NCBI RefSeq assembly: GCF_024172085.1
Contig: NZ_JAMZDZ010000001.1
Location: forward strand, 7,068,001-7,132,000
Reading direction: 5' to 3'
From: Hamadaea flava
Lineage (GTDB): Bacteria > Actinomycetota > Actinomycetes > Mycobacteriales > Micromonosporaceae
DNA length: 64,000 nucleotides
The position numbers were made by a program, and so were the translations under genes. This document shows, piece after piece, positions 35,814 to 43,825 of this stretch. Every line of letters begins with the position of its first letter. Positions within the stretch are counted from its first letter, which is position 1. The notes under the pieces were generated by a model. It did no database searches and was not told the DNA's origin. It was given only the letters and a program-made list of their open reading frames with translations.

Positions 35814-36920
35814 GTGACGGAGAAGAGTCTCGGTTCCGATCTCGATCTCGCCGAGGGCGTGCTCGTCACCGAAAACGGCACATCTGATGCGGGCCTCGCC
35901 GGCCCGGAAGCGCTCAACGGGCATCCGATACCGCCGGCTCAGGACGCGTCGCTGCTCGAACGGGCGCTCTTCGAGGTCAAGAAGGTCATCGTCGGCCAGG
36001 ATCTGCTGCTCGAGCGGATGTTCGTGGCGCTGCTCGCTCGGGGGCACTGCCTGCTGGAGGGCGTACCGGGGGTGGCGAAGACGCTCGCGGTGGAGACGCT
36101 CGCCGAGACCGTCGGCGGCACCTTCGCCCGTATCCAGTTCACGCCGGACCTGGTCCCGGCCGACATCGTCGGCACCCGGATCTACCGGCAGTCGACCGAG
36201 TCCTTCGACGTGGAACTCGGTCCGGTCTTCGTGAACTTCCTGCTCGCCGACGAGATCAACCGGGCTCCGGCCAAGGTGCAGTCGGCGCTGCTGGAGGTGA
36301 TGGCCGAGCGGCACGTCTCGCTCGGCGGCGCCCGGCACGACGTGCCGAACCCGTTCCTGGTGATGGCCACCCAGAACCCGATCGAGCAGGAGGGGGTCTA
36401 CCCGCTACCCGAGGCGCAGCGCGACCGGTTCCTGCTGAAGGTGCTCGTCGGATACCCGTCGGACCTGGAGGAGCGCGAGATCGTCTACCGGATGGGGGTG
36501 GCCCCGCCGTCGGCGGCGCAGGTGCTCAACCCGGTCGACCTGATCGGGTTGCAGACCCGGGCCGACCACGTGTTCGTCCACAATGCTCTGGTCGACTACG
36601 CGGTACGCCTGGTGACCGCCACCCGGGCGCCGGCCGAGCAGGGCATGGAAGACGTCGCGCAGCTGATCCAATACGGCGCGAGCCCCCGAGCCTCGCTCGG
36701 CCTGGTACGGGCGGCCCGGGCGCTGGCGTTGCTGCGCGGGCGCGACTACGTCCTGCCGCAGGACATCCAGGAGCTGACTCCGGACGTACTGCGGCACCGG
36801 CTGGTCCTCAGCTACGACGCGCTCGCCGACGACGTGCCGCCGGACCGCATCGTCGAGCGCATCCTCGAGACCGTCCCGCTGCCCTCGGTGGCGCCCCGGC
36901 AGCAGGCCGACCGACGGTGA
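35814..36920 (+). CDS. moxR: MoxR-family AAA+ ATPase
   Basis: MoxR ATPases act as chaperones for assembly of VWA-domain and membrane complexes. The 368-residue product has Walker A GVPGVAKT at about 83-90, Walker B FLLADEINRAPAKVQSALLEVM, and sensor VMATQNPIEQEGVYPLPEAQRDRF. The GTG start has CTGGAGG upstream. The stop overlaps the DUF58 gene as GTGA. MoxR-DUF58-VWA is a conserved unit that here precedes fabG-fabI-hemH, as in mycobacteria. Confidence 0.95.
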   Translation: MTEKSLGSDLDLAEGVLVTENGTSDAGLAGPEALNGHPIPPAQDASLLERALFEVKKVIVGQDLLLERMFVALLARGHCLLEGVPGVAKTLAVETLAETVGGTFARIQFTPDLVPADIVGTRIYRQSTESFDVELGPVFVNFLLADEINRAPAKVQSALLEVMAERHVSLGGARHDVPNPFLVMATQNPIEQEGVYPLPEAQRDRFLLKVLVGYPSDLEEREIVYRMGVAPPSAAQVLNPVDLIGLQTRADHVFVHNALVDYAVRLVTATRAPAEQGMEDVAQLIQYGASPRASLGLVRAARALALLRGRDYVLPQDIQELTPDVLRHRLVLSYDALADDVPPDRIVERILETVPLPSVAPRQQADRR

Positions 36921-37816
36921 TCTCACCGGCCCAGACCGCTGTGCTGGCGCGGCTGCACCTGCAGGTGACCCGCCGGCTCGACGGCCTGCTCCAAGGCGAC
37001 TACCTCGGCCTGTTGCCCGGACCGGGCAGCGAGGCGGGGGAGTCCCGCGAATACCGCGCCGGCGACGACGTACGCCGCATGGACTGGCCCGTCACCGCGC
37101 GTACCACCGTGCCCCATGTGCGCTTGACCGAAGCGGACCGGGAACTGGAGACGTGGCTGGCGATCGACGCGTCGGCGAGCCTGGACTTCGGCACCGCCCG
37201 GATGCGCAAGTGGGACGTGGCGCTGGCCGCGGCGGCGGCCATGACTCACCTGACCGTGCGTGGCGGCAACCGTGCGGGCGCTCTGGTCTGCACGGGCGAC
37301 GGCGTACGCCGCATTCCGGCTCGGGGCGGCCGCCGGGGCGCACAGTCGCTCATGCACGCGATCGCCGGGCTGGAGATGCGTCCGGGGCGGGCCGATCTCG
37401 GCGAGCTGTTCGACGGGCTGATGCGGCCGCCGCGGCGACGCGGGCTGGTCGTGATCATCTCCGACTTCCTGGGCGACGCCCGGTCATGGCAGCGTCCGCT
37501 CTCCCGATTGGCGGTACGCCACGACATCCTGGCCGTCGAGATCGTCGATCCGCGTGAGCTGGAACTGCCCGCCGTCGGCGTGATCGAGGTGGCCGACCCG
37601 GAGAGCGGTCAGGTGCATGAGGTCGACGTGACCGAGCGCCTGGCCGGGGCGTACGCCGCCGCCGCGGCCGAGCAGCGGGCCGAGGTGTCCGGGACGCTCC
37701 GGTCGGCGGGCGCGGCGCATCTGCGGTTGAGCACCGACCGCGATTGGCTGCTGGACATCGTGAACTTCGTCGCGGCGCGTCGGCATCGGCACAACCGGCG
37801 AGCCGAGGTTCGCTGA
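36917..37816 (+). CDS. DUF58 domain protein
   Basis: The 299-residue protein has the DUF58 signature SREYRAGDDVRRMDWPVTARTTVPHVR at about 35-61 followed by a VWA-like fold (LAIDASASLDFGT and VVIISDFLGD). It is the usual partner of MoxR and may be its client or scaffold. It starts with an overlapping GTG and ends 17 bp before the VWA gene. Confidence 0.93.
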   Translation: MISPAQTAVLARLHLQVTRRLDGLLQGDYLGLLPGPGSEAGESREYRAGDDVRRMDWPVTARTTVPHVRLTEADRELETWLAIDASASLDFGTARMRKWDVALAAAAAMTHLTVRGGNRAGALVCTGDGVRRIPARGGRRGAQSLMHAIAGLEMRPGRADLGELFDGLMRPPRRRGLVVIISDFLGDARSWQRPLSRLAVRHDILAVEIVDPRELELPAVGVIEVADPESGQVHEVDVTERLAGAYAAAAAEQRAEVSGTLRSAGAAHLRLSTDRDWLLDIVNFVAARRHRHNRRAEVR

Positions 37817-37833
37817 GGAGCGGGGTTGGCTAC

Positions 37834-38784
37834 ATGGTGAGTTTCCTGCAGCCGTGGGCGCTGCTGTTCCTCCTGCCGGTGGTGGCCGTCGCCGGAGGTT
37901 ACGTCTATCGGCAGTACCGAAAGCGCGTCAACGCCGTGCGCTTCTCCAACGTGGACCTGCTGAAGACGTTGGCGCCCAAGGGGATCGGCTACAAGCGCCA
38001 CGTCACGGCGGCGGCGCTGCTGCTGTGCCTGCTGACGCTGGCGCTGACGACCGCCCGCCCGGCCCTGGCCATGCAGGTGCCGCTGGAACGGGCGACCATC
38101 GTGCTGGCCATCGACGTGTCGCTGTCGATGGAGTCCAAGGACGTCGAGCCCTCGCGGATCCAGGCCGCCCAGGAGGCCGCGATCAGCTTCGCGCGCGAGG
38201 TGCCGGCCGCGTACAACCTGGGTCTGGTGTCCTTCGCGAAGTCCGCGAACGTGCTGGTCTCCCCGGGCAAGGATCGCGATCAGGTGGTGAACGCGATCCA
38301 GAGCCTGCAGCTCGACGAGGCGACCGCGACCGGCGAGGCGGTCTTCACCGCGCTCGACGCGATCCGCACGGTGCCGCCGGACGGAGCACAGGGCGCGCCG
38401 CCGGCGCGAATCCTGCTGCTCTCCGACGGCTACCGGACCGCCGGCCGGCCCACCGAGGACGCAGCCGCGGCGGCGACCGAGGCGGACGTGCCGGTCTCCA
38501 CGATCGCGTTCGGCACCGACGACGGCATGGTCGACATCGGCGGCATGCCGCAGCGCGTCCCGGTGGACCGGGAGGCGCTGGCGCAGCTGGCCGAGTCGAC
38601 CGGCGGCTACTTCGCCGAGGCCGCGAGCGCGCGCGAACTCAAGCAGGTGTACGAAGACCTCGGCTCGTCCGTAGGCCATCGCAAGCAGACGCGCGAGGTC
38701 ACGGCCTGGGCCGCCGGGGCAGCTCTGCTCTTCGGCCTCTGCGCGGCCGGCCTGTCCCTGCTCTGGGGCTCCCGCCTCCCCTGA
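37834..38784 (+). CDS. VWA-domain membrane protein (BatA/BatB type)
   Basis: The 316-residue protein has a short N-terminal helix (about 8-24), a second helix (about 52-70), a von Willebrand A domain with the MIDAS motif DVSLSMESKD, and a C-terminal helix (about 292-312). It is the third member of the MoxR-DUF58-VWA unit and is probably assembled by MoxR. Start is ATG 37834; a GTG one codon later is possible. Confidence 0.92.
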   Translation: MVSFLQPWALLFLLPVVAVAGGYVYRQYRKRVNAVRFSNVDLLKTLAPKGIGYKRHVTAAALLLCLLTLALTTARPALAMQVPLERATIVLAIDVSLSMESKDVEPSRIQAAQEAAISFAREVPAAYNLGLVSFAKSANVLVSPGKDRDQVVNAIQSLQLDEATATGEAVFTALDAIRTVPPDGAQGAPPARILLLSDGYRTAGRPTEDAAAAATEADVPVSTIAFGTDDGMVDIGGMPQRVPVDREALAQLAESTGGYFAEAASARELKQVYEDLGSSVGHRKQTREVTAWAAGAALLFGLCAAGLSLLWGSRLP

Positions 38785-38824
38785 CTTTTCTGCAACGCGA
38801 CGCCGCCGCGACGCTGCTGAGCAT

Positions 38825-38874
38825 GATCAGGGTCACTGCCACGTCACCATAGCAACGCAAAATTGACCCTGATC
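38825..38874. repeat. inverted repeat GATCAGGGTCA
   Basis: Perfect 11-bp arms (38825-38835 and 38864-38874) enclose 28 nt. It lies 40 bp after the VWA gene and could terminate that transcript and, from the other side, the minus-strand small-ORF unit. Confidence 0.65.
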
Positions 38875-39001
38875 TTTCTTGATGTTTCGTCTTAGGGATC
38901 GAGAACGGCTGATATTTGGTTCCTGGCAAGGCGCACGACGCCGCCGTTGCCTGGGGGCAACAAGGTGGCGAGCAACGCCGCCAGGGGCCAAATAGCGGCC
39001 G

Positions 39002-39082
39002 TTATCGAGAAGCCAGCACGAACAAGGTGAAGACCCAGAGGCAGGCGAGGGTGAATCCGAGTGGTGCGAGGAAACGGCTCAT
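39002..39082 (-). CDS. 26-residue single-helix membrane peptide
   Basis: The ORF encodes MSRFLAPLGFTLACLWVF then TLFVLASR. A basic start precedes one hydrophobic segment of about 18 residues, so a single-pass membrane peptide is likely. GGAG (complement of 39089-39092) lies 6 nt before the ATG. Hairpin GTTGCC-tggg-GGCAAC (38946-38961) follows about 40 bp after the stop. I do not recognise it. It could be a toxin-like or regulatory membrane peptide, or chance; the leader ORF upstream argues for a real unit. Confidence 0.45.
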   Translation of the reverse strand: MSRFLAPLGFTLACLWVFTLFVLASR

Positions 39083-39236
39083 GGTGAACTCCAGCGGGTT
39101 CCGGATCGGGCACAGATCGGGTTACCTGCGCGAAGCAGGCCGCTGAACGTCATGGCTGGACAAGGTCCCGGCCAGCACACATGTAGCCCCGCCAACGGCG
39201 GAGCGGATGCTGGGCGGGTGGGCGCGAGGCGCGGAG

Positions 39237-39287
39237 TTATCCGCGGAAAGCAGCCCAGCCACGACTGGAAGGATCGCTATTTCGCAC
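39237..39287 (-). CDS. 16-residue leader-type ORF with extended Shine-Dalgarno
   Basis: GTG opens a 16-codon frame, MRNSDPSSRGWAAFRG, ending TAA. AGGAGGTGATC (complement of 39291-39301) lies before it with 8-nt spacing from the AGGAGG core and pairs with the last 11 nt of a typical 16S anti-Shine-Dalgarno end. It is the strongest ribosome site I found in the window. It lies 155 nt upstream of the 26-residue ORF, so a translational attenuator or leader peptide is plausible. Confidence 0.45.
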   Translation of the reverse strand: MRNSDPSSRGWAAFRG

Positions 39288-39359
39288 AGCGATCACCTCC
39301 TGTAGGCCAGGCGCCGAAGGGCGCGTCCTTGTCGGAAACGGACGAAAGTCCCGAGGCAG

Positions 39360-39389
39360 ATGATAGCTCCTGTCTCGGGGCCGGTTCCA
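39360..39389 (-). promoter_or_regulatory. candidate promoter of the small minus-strand unit
   Basis: On the minus strand TGGAAC and TATCAT are separated by 18 bp. Transcription from here would give a leader of about 270 nt before the 26-residue ORF and would include the 16-codon ORF. Confidence 0.35.
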
Positions 39390-39465
39390 CTTGGGTCACC
39401 CGACTCGCCGCAAAGATCACCCGACCGGACGGGCGGGGCTGGGCCCCTCAGCCACATTGTGGGAA

Positions 39466-39484
39466 ACCTACAAGATCTGTAGGT
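39466..39484. promoter_or_regulatory. palindrome ACCTACA-N5-TGTAGGT upstream of fabG
   Basis: Perfect 7-bp arms around AGATC lie 91 bp before fabG. This is a good size and place for a TetR-like operator controlling the fatty-acid genes. A T-run after it means a terminator cannot be excluded. Confidence 0.45.
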
Positions 39485-39565
39485 GGTTTTCTGCGTCGCC
39501 CTCGCCACGGCGTCCCGTTCGGCGACCTCTAGGCTCATCGCGGAAGCTCATCGGACTCGCACTAG

Positions 39566-40288
<723 letters not shown>

Positions 40289-40322
40289 CTTTCACCACCC
40301 CGTACGGAGTTAGGGAGACAGC

Positions 40323-41084
40323 GTGCTGCTCGAAGGCAAGAAGATCCTGGTCACCGGCGTCATCACCGATCAGTCCATCGCGTTCAGCGTGGCGAGGGTG
40401 GCTCAGGAGCAGGGCGCCGAGATCGTGCTGACGGCGTACCCGCGGCCGACGCTCGTGGAGCGGATCGCCAAGCGGCTGCCCAAACAGGCCCCGGTCATCC
40501 CGCTCGACGTGACCAACGCCGAGGAGCTCGCCGGCATCGCCGACAAGGTACGTGAACACCTGCCGACCCTCGACGGCATCGTGCACTCGATCGGGTTCGC
40601 GCCGCAGACCGCGCTGGGCGGCAACTTCCTGGAGACGAAGTGGGAGGACGTGGCGGCCGCCGTGCACGCCTCGACGTACTCCTACAAGTCGCTGGCCACG
40701 GCGTTGCTGCCGCTCATGAAGCCGGGCGGGTCGATCGTCGGGCTCACCTTCGACGCGACCGTGGCGTACCCGGTCTACGACTGGATGGGCGTGGCCAAGG
40801 CCGGTCTGGAGTCGGCGAGCCGCTACCTCGCGCAGTACCTCGGCCCGCAGGGCATCCGCAGCAACCTCGTCTCGGCCGGTCCGCTGCGCAGCATGGCGGC
40901 CAAGTCGATCCCGGGCTTCGAGAAGTTCGAGGAGTCGTGGGCCAACCGTGCCCCGCTCGGCTGGGAGCTGACCAACGCCGAGCCGGCCGCCAAGGCCGTC
41001 GTGGCGCTGCTGTCGGACTGGTTCCCGGCCACCACGGGTGAGATCGTCCACGTCGATGGGGGCTATCACGCGATGGCTGGCTAA
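40323..41084 (+). CDS. fabI: enoyl-ACP reductase (InhA/FabI)
   Basis: The enzyme performs the last reduction of the fatty-acid elongation cycle using NADH. The 253-residue product is InhA-like: the cofactor loop GVITDQSIAFSVA (about 14-26), FAPQTALGG, catalytic Tyr and Lys in YDWMGVAKAGLES, and RSNLVSAGPLRSMAAKSIPGF. GTG follows a TAGGGAGA ribosome site. Its TAA stop forms part of the TAATCT hexamer that precedes hemH. Confidence 0.96.
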   Translation: MLLEGKKILVTGVITDQSIAFSVARVAQEQGAEIVLTAYPRPTLVERIAKRLPKQAPVIPLDVTNAEELAGIADKVREHLPTLDGIVHSIGFAPQTALGGNFLETKWEDVAAAVHASTYSYKSLATALLPLMKPGGSIVGLTFDATVAYPVYDWMGVAKAGLESASRYLAQYLGPQGIRSNLVSAGPLRSMAAKSIPGFEKFEESWANRAPLGWELTNAEPAAKAVVALLSDWFPATTGEIVHVDGGYHAMAG

Positions 41085-41087
41085 TCT
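41082..41087 (+). promoter_or_regulatory. -10 element for leaderless hemH
   Basis: TAATCT overlaps the fabI stop and ends 6 nt before the hemH GTG. hemH may therefore have its own leaderless transcript besides readthrough from fabG-fabI. Confidence 0.5.
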
Positions 41088-41093
41088 GGCTTC

Positions 41094-42164
41094 GTGCCAG
41101 TAGACGCCTTTTTGCTGCTGTCGTTCGGCGGTCCCGAGGGCCCCGACGACGTGATGCCGTTCTTGCGCAACGTGACCGCCGGGCGCGGTGTCCCGGAGGA
41201 GCGGCTGCTCGAAGTCGCCGAGCACTACCAGCACTTCGGCGGCGTCTCGCCGATCAACGAGCAGAACCGGGCGCTCCTGCGGGCGATCGAGGCCGACTTC
41301 CGGGATCAGGGTGTCGGCCTGCCCCTCTACTGGGGCAACCGCAACTGGCAGCCGATGCTCGCCGACACCCTGGCGCAGATGCGCGATGACGGCGTCGAGT
41401 TCGCGGTCGGGCTCGCGACGAGCGCGTACGCCGGATATTCGTCGTGCCGGCAGTATCTGGAGGACATCGCGGCGGCCCGGGCCAAGGTCGGTCCGGGCGC
41501 GCCCGAGGTCGTCAAGCTGCCCCACTTCTACGACCGTCCCGGGTTCGTCGAGCCACACGTGGACGCCGTCCGGGCGGCGCTGGCGAAGGTCGGGCCCGGC
41601 CCGGCTCGGATCGTCTTCACCGCGCACTCGATCCCGCTGTCCATGGCGCGTACGGCGGGCCCGGGAGCCGGGGAGGGCTCGGCCGAGCCGTCAGGAGTGC
41701 AGTCGGTCGGTCTGTACGAGGCTCAGCTGAGGGAGGTCGCCCGGCTGGTCGCCGAGCGCGCCGCGCCCGGCCTCGCCTGGGACCTCGTCTGGCAGTCCCG
41801 GTCCGGCCCGCCGCAGGTGCCGTGGCTGGAGCCGGACGTCAACGACCACCTCCGGACGGTGGCGGAGAAGGCGGTGGTAGTGAGCCCGATCGGGTTCGTC
41901 TCCGACCATCTCGAAGTCATCTGGGACCTGGACAACGAGGCGGCCGCGACGGCGGCCGAGCTGAGTCTGGCGTACGCCCGCGCGGCGACCCCGGGCACCG
42001 ATCCTCGCTTCGTGCGGATGATCACCGATCTCGTACGCGAGGCGATGGCCGCACCGCAGGCAACAGCGCCGTCCGATACACGGCCGACACCCGGGCTCGG
42101 TAGGCTTTCGGCGATACAGACGTGCGGGGCCGGGTGTTGTCCGGCGCCCGCGAGGCGCGGATAG
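41094..42164 (+). CDS. hemH: ferrochelatase (coproporphyrin type)
   Basis: It inserts iron into (copro)porphyrin III in actinobacterial heme synthesis. The 356-residue product shows LLSFGGPEGPDDVMPFL, FGGVSPINEQNRAL, FTAHSIP (catalytic His) and DLVWQSRSGPPQVPWLEPDV. The internal YSSCRQY and C-terminal TCGAGCCPAP supply cysteines that fit the [2Fe-2S] cluster known for actinobacterial ferrochelatases. Residues 192-206 (AGEGSAEPSGVQSVG) are a copy of the 42-bp element, between HSIPLSMARTAG and LYEAQLREV, lengthening a loop. Confidence 0.95.
   Translation: MPVDAFLLLSFGGPEGPDDVMPFLRNVTAGRGVPEERLLEVAEHYQHFGGVSPINEQNRALLRAIEADFRDQGVGLPLYWGNRNWQPMLADTLAQMRDDGVEFAVGLATSAYAGYSSCRQYLEDIAAARAKVGPGAPEVVKLPHFYDRPGFVEPHVDAVRAALAKVGPGPARIVFTAHSIPLSMARTAGPGAGEGSAEPSGVQSVGLYEAQLREVARLVAERAAPGLAWDLVWQSRSGPPQVPWLEPDVNDHLRTVAEKAVVVSPIGFVSDHLEVIWDLDNEAAATAAELSLAYARAATPGTDPRFVRMITDLVREAMAAPQATAPSDTRPTPGLGRLSAIQTCGAGCCPAPARRG
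41667..41708 (+). repeat. 42-bp interspersed element, copy inside hemH
   Basis: GCCGGGGAGGGCTCGGCCGA then GCCGTCAGGAGTGCAGTCGG. The core GGCTCGGCCGAGCC is a perfect 14-bp palindrome. It starts on a codon boundary and keeps the frame. Confidence 0.87.
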
Positions 42165-42174
42165 GTGTGGGCGG

Positions 42175-42954
42175 ATGACCGAACGGAAGCCGATCGAGAG
42201 CTGGCTGACCGACATGGACGGCGTGCTCGTGCACGAGGGCGTGCCGGTGCCGGGAGCGACCGAGTTCATCGGGCGGCTGCGCGCCTCCGGTAAGCCGTTC
42301 CTCGTCCTGACGAACAACTCGATCTACACGCCCCGGGATCTGCACGCCCGGCTGACCCGGCTCGGGTTCGACCTGCCGGAGGACGCCATCTGGACGTCGG
42401 CGCTGGCGACCGCGCAGTTCCTGGCCGACCAGCGGCCCGGCGGGACGGCGTACGTGATCGGCGAGGCGGGCCTGACGACCGCGATGCACAACGCCGGTTA
42501 CATCCTCACCGACTACAAGCCCGACTACGTGGTGCTGGGCGAGACCCGCAACTACAGCTTCGAGGCGATCACGATGATGATCCGCCTGATCAACAACGGG
42601 TCGCGGTTCATCTGCACCAACCCCGACGCGACCGGCCCGTCGAACGAGGGTGCGCTGCCGGCCGCCGGCTCGGTCGCGGCGCTCGTCACGAAGGCGACCG
42701 GCATCGAGCCGTACTTCGTGGGCAAGCCCAACCCGATGATGATGCGCTCGGCGCTCAACAAGATCGGCGCGCACTCGGAGTCGGCGGCGATGATCGGCGA
42801 CCGGATGGACACCGACATCCTGTGTGGACTGGAGGCGGGCCTCCAGACGTTCCTCGTGCTGACCGGCATCAGCACCAAGGAGGACATGGAGCGCTATCCG
42901 TTCCGGCCCTCGCGCGTGGTCGGCTCGGTCGCCGACCTCATCGCCGAGGTCTGA
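42175..42954 (+). CDS. HAD-IIA phosphatase (NagD-like)
   Basis: The 259-residue hydrolase has the DxD nucleophile motif in LTDMDGVLVHEG, VLTNNS (motif II), GKPNPMMMRSAL (motif III) and IGDRMDTDILCGLEAG (motif IV), with a C2-type cap between. Relatives dephosphorylate nucleotides or sugar phosphates. It lies 10 bp after hemH and may be cotranscribed. Confidence 0.92.
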   Translation: MTERKPIESWLTDMDGVLVHEGVPVPGATEFIGRLRASGKPFLVLTNNSIYTPRDLHARLTRLGFDLPEDAIWTSALATAQFLADQRPGGTAYVIGEAGLTTAMHNAGYILTDYKPDYVVLGETRNYSFEAITMMIRLINNGSRFICTNPDATGPSNEGALPAAGSVAALVTKATGIEPYFVGKPNPMMMRSALNKIGAHSESAAMIGDRMDTDILCGLEAGLQTFLVLTGISTKEDMERYPFRPSRVVGSVADLIAEV

Positions 42955-42973
42955 CCGGGTTTCTGATCGCGTT

Positions 42974-43768
42974 CTACAGCACCAGATCGGAGTTGATCGC
43001 GGCCGCGACGCCCCGCCGGCAGGCGGTGGCCAGCGGCCGCAACGCCTCATCCCGTTGCTGCGCCTCGAAACTGTTCAGCGCGCCACCGGGCGCTTCCTGA
43101 CCGGCCAGGATCAGTACGCGCTCCAGCAGCAACGTCCGCGCGTACAGCCGCCGGGCGGGGACGTCGTAGCCCGGGGGCAGATCGGCCTCGGTCGGTCGCC
43201 GGAGGGCGCTGATCGCCCCGGCCAACTCCGGCCGCCACCGCGCGACGTCGAGTTTGGCGAGTTTGGCGGTGGTGTCCTGGACGGCCAGCGACAGCTCGCC
43301 TTCGGCCTGCCGGACCGTCGGCTTCGGACCGGTGACAGGCATCGGCGGGAGCTGGTACGCCGTCCACCGGATCGTCAGGAAGACGTCGCCGGAGCCGGAG
43401 ACGTGTTCCTGTGCCTGGGGCGCCAAGCCGAGCATCCCGGCCAGTACGCCTTCCCCGGCGACCAGCGCCGCGCCGGTGAAGTCGCCGGGACCGAGCCCGT
43501 CGGGGTCGCCCGGCGCGGGCAGGGTCAGCCGGATCTCGTCCGGATGCAACTGCCGCAAATGCGGGAGTGCCTCCCGTAGCGGCAGGTCGGACCAGGTGCC
43601 CGGCAGGTCTGCCGCGACGTGTTCCTCGGTCGTGCCGTCGGGCGGCGACTCGATCGCGTCGATCGCGTCGTCGAAGGACGTGAGGCCCGCGCGCCAGGCT
43701 CGGCACCACGCGACGAAGCGGGCCGAGCGGCGTTCGGCGAGGGCGACCGAGTGCGCCGCAGCAGACAT
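42974..43768 (-). CDS. unknown protein, possible Rv1486c-position counterpart
   Basis: I do not recognise a domain in this 264-residue soluble protein. It has a basic, Arg/Trp-rich start (RRSARFVAWCRAWRAG), a middle beta-rich part (GDVFLTIRWTAYQLP) and a helical C-terminal half. It occupies the place of Rv1486c, between ferrochelatase and NfeD genes, in mycobacteria; homology is not proven. ATG at 43768 lies 7 nt after the minus-strand hexamer TATTCT (complement of 43776-43781), so it is probably leaderless. Confidence 0.7.
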   Translation of the reverse strand: MSAAAHSVALAERRSARFVAWCRAWRAGLTSFDDAIDAIESPPDGTTEEHVAADLPGTWSDLPLREALPHLRQLHPDEIRLTLPAPGDPDGLGPGDFTGAALVAGEGVLAGMLGLAPQAQEHVSGSGDVFLTIRWTAYQLPPMPVTGPKPTVRQAEGELSLAVQDTTAKLAKLDVARWRPELAGAISALRRPTEADLPPGYDVPARRLYARTLLLERVLILAGQEAPGGALNSFEAQQRDEALRPLATACRRGVAAAINSDLVL

Positions 43769-43825
43769 GCTGCTCAGAATACGCTCCCCACCGCCCCGGA
43801 CAGATATCACCTACGATGTGCTCCC

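Noticed and set aside
39236-39262. Signal-recognition-particle RNA apical loop (TCCGCGGAAAGCAGCC)
   Set aside because: It resembles the SRP tetraloop motif only partly, and the flanking bases do not form the required long hairpin.
39285-39301. Fragment of a 16S rRNA gene
   Set aside because: Only 11 nt match the 3' end; no further rRNA similarity surrounds it.
39100-39380. c-di-AMP (ydaO), cobalamin or other named riboswitch before fabG or the small ORF
   Set aside because: I could not find the conserved core motifs of these classes on either strand; the region is reported only as structured and unknown.
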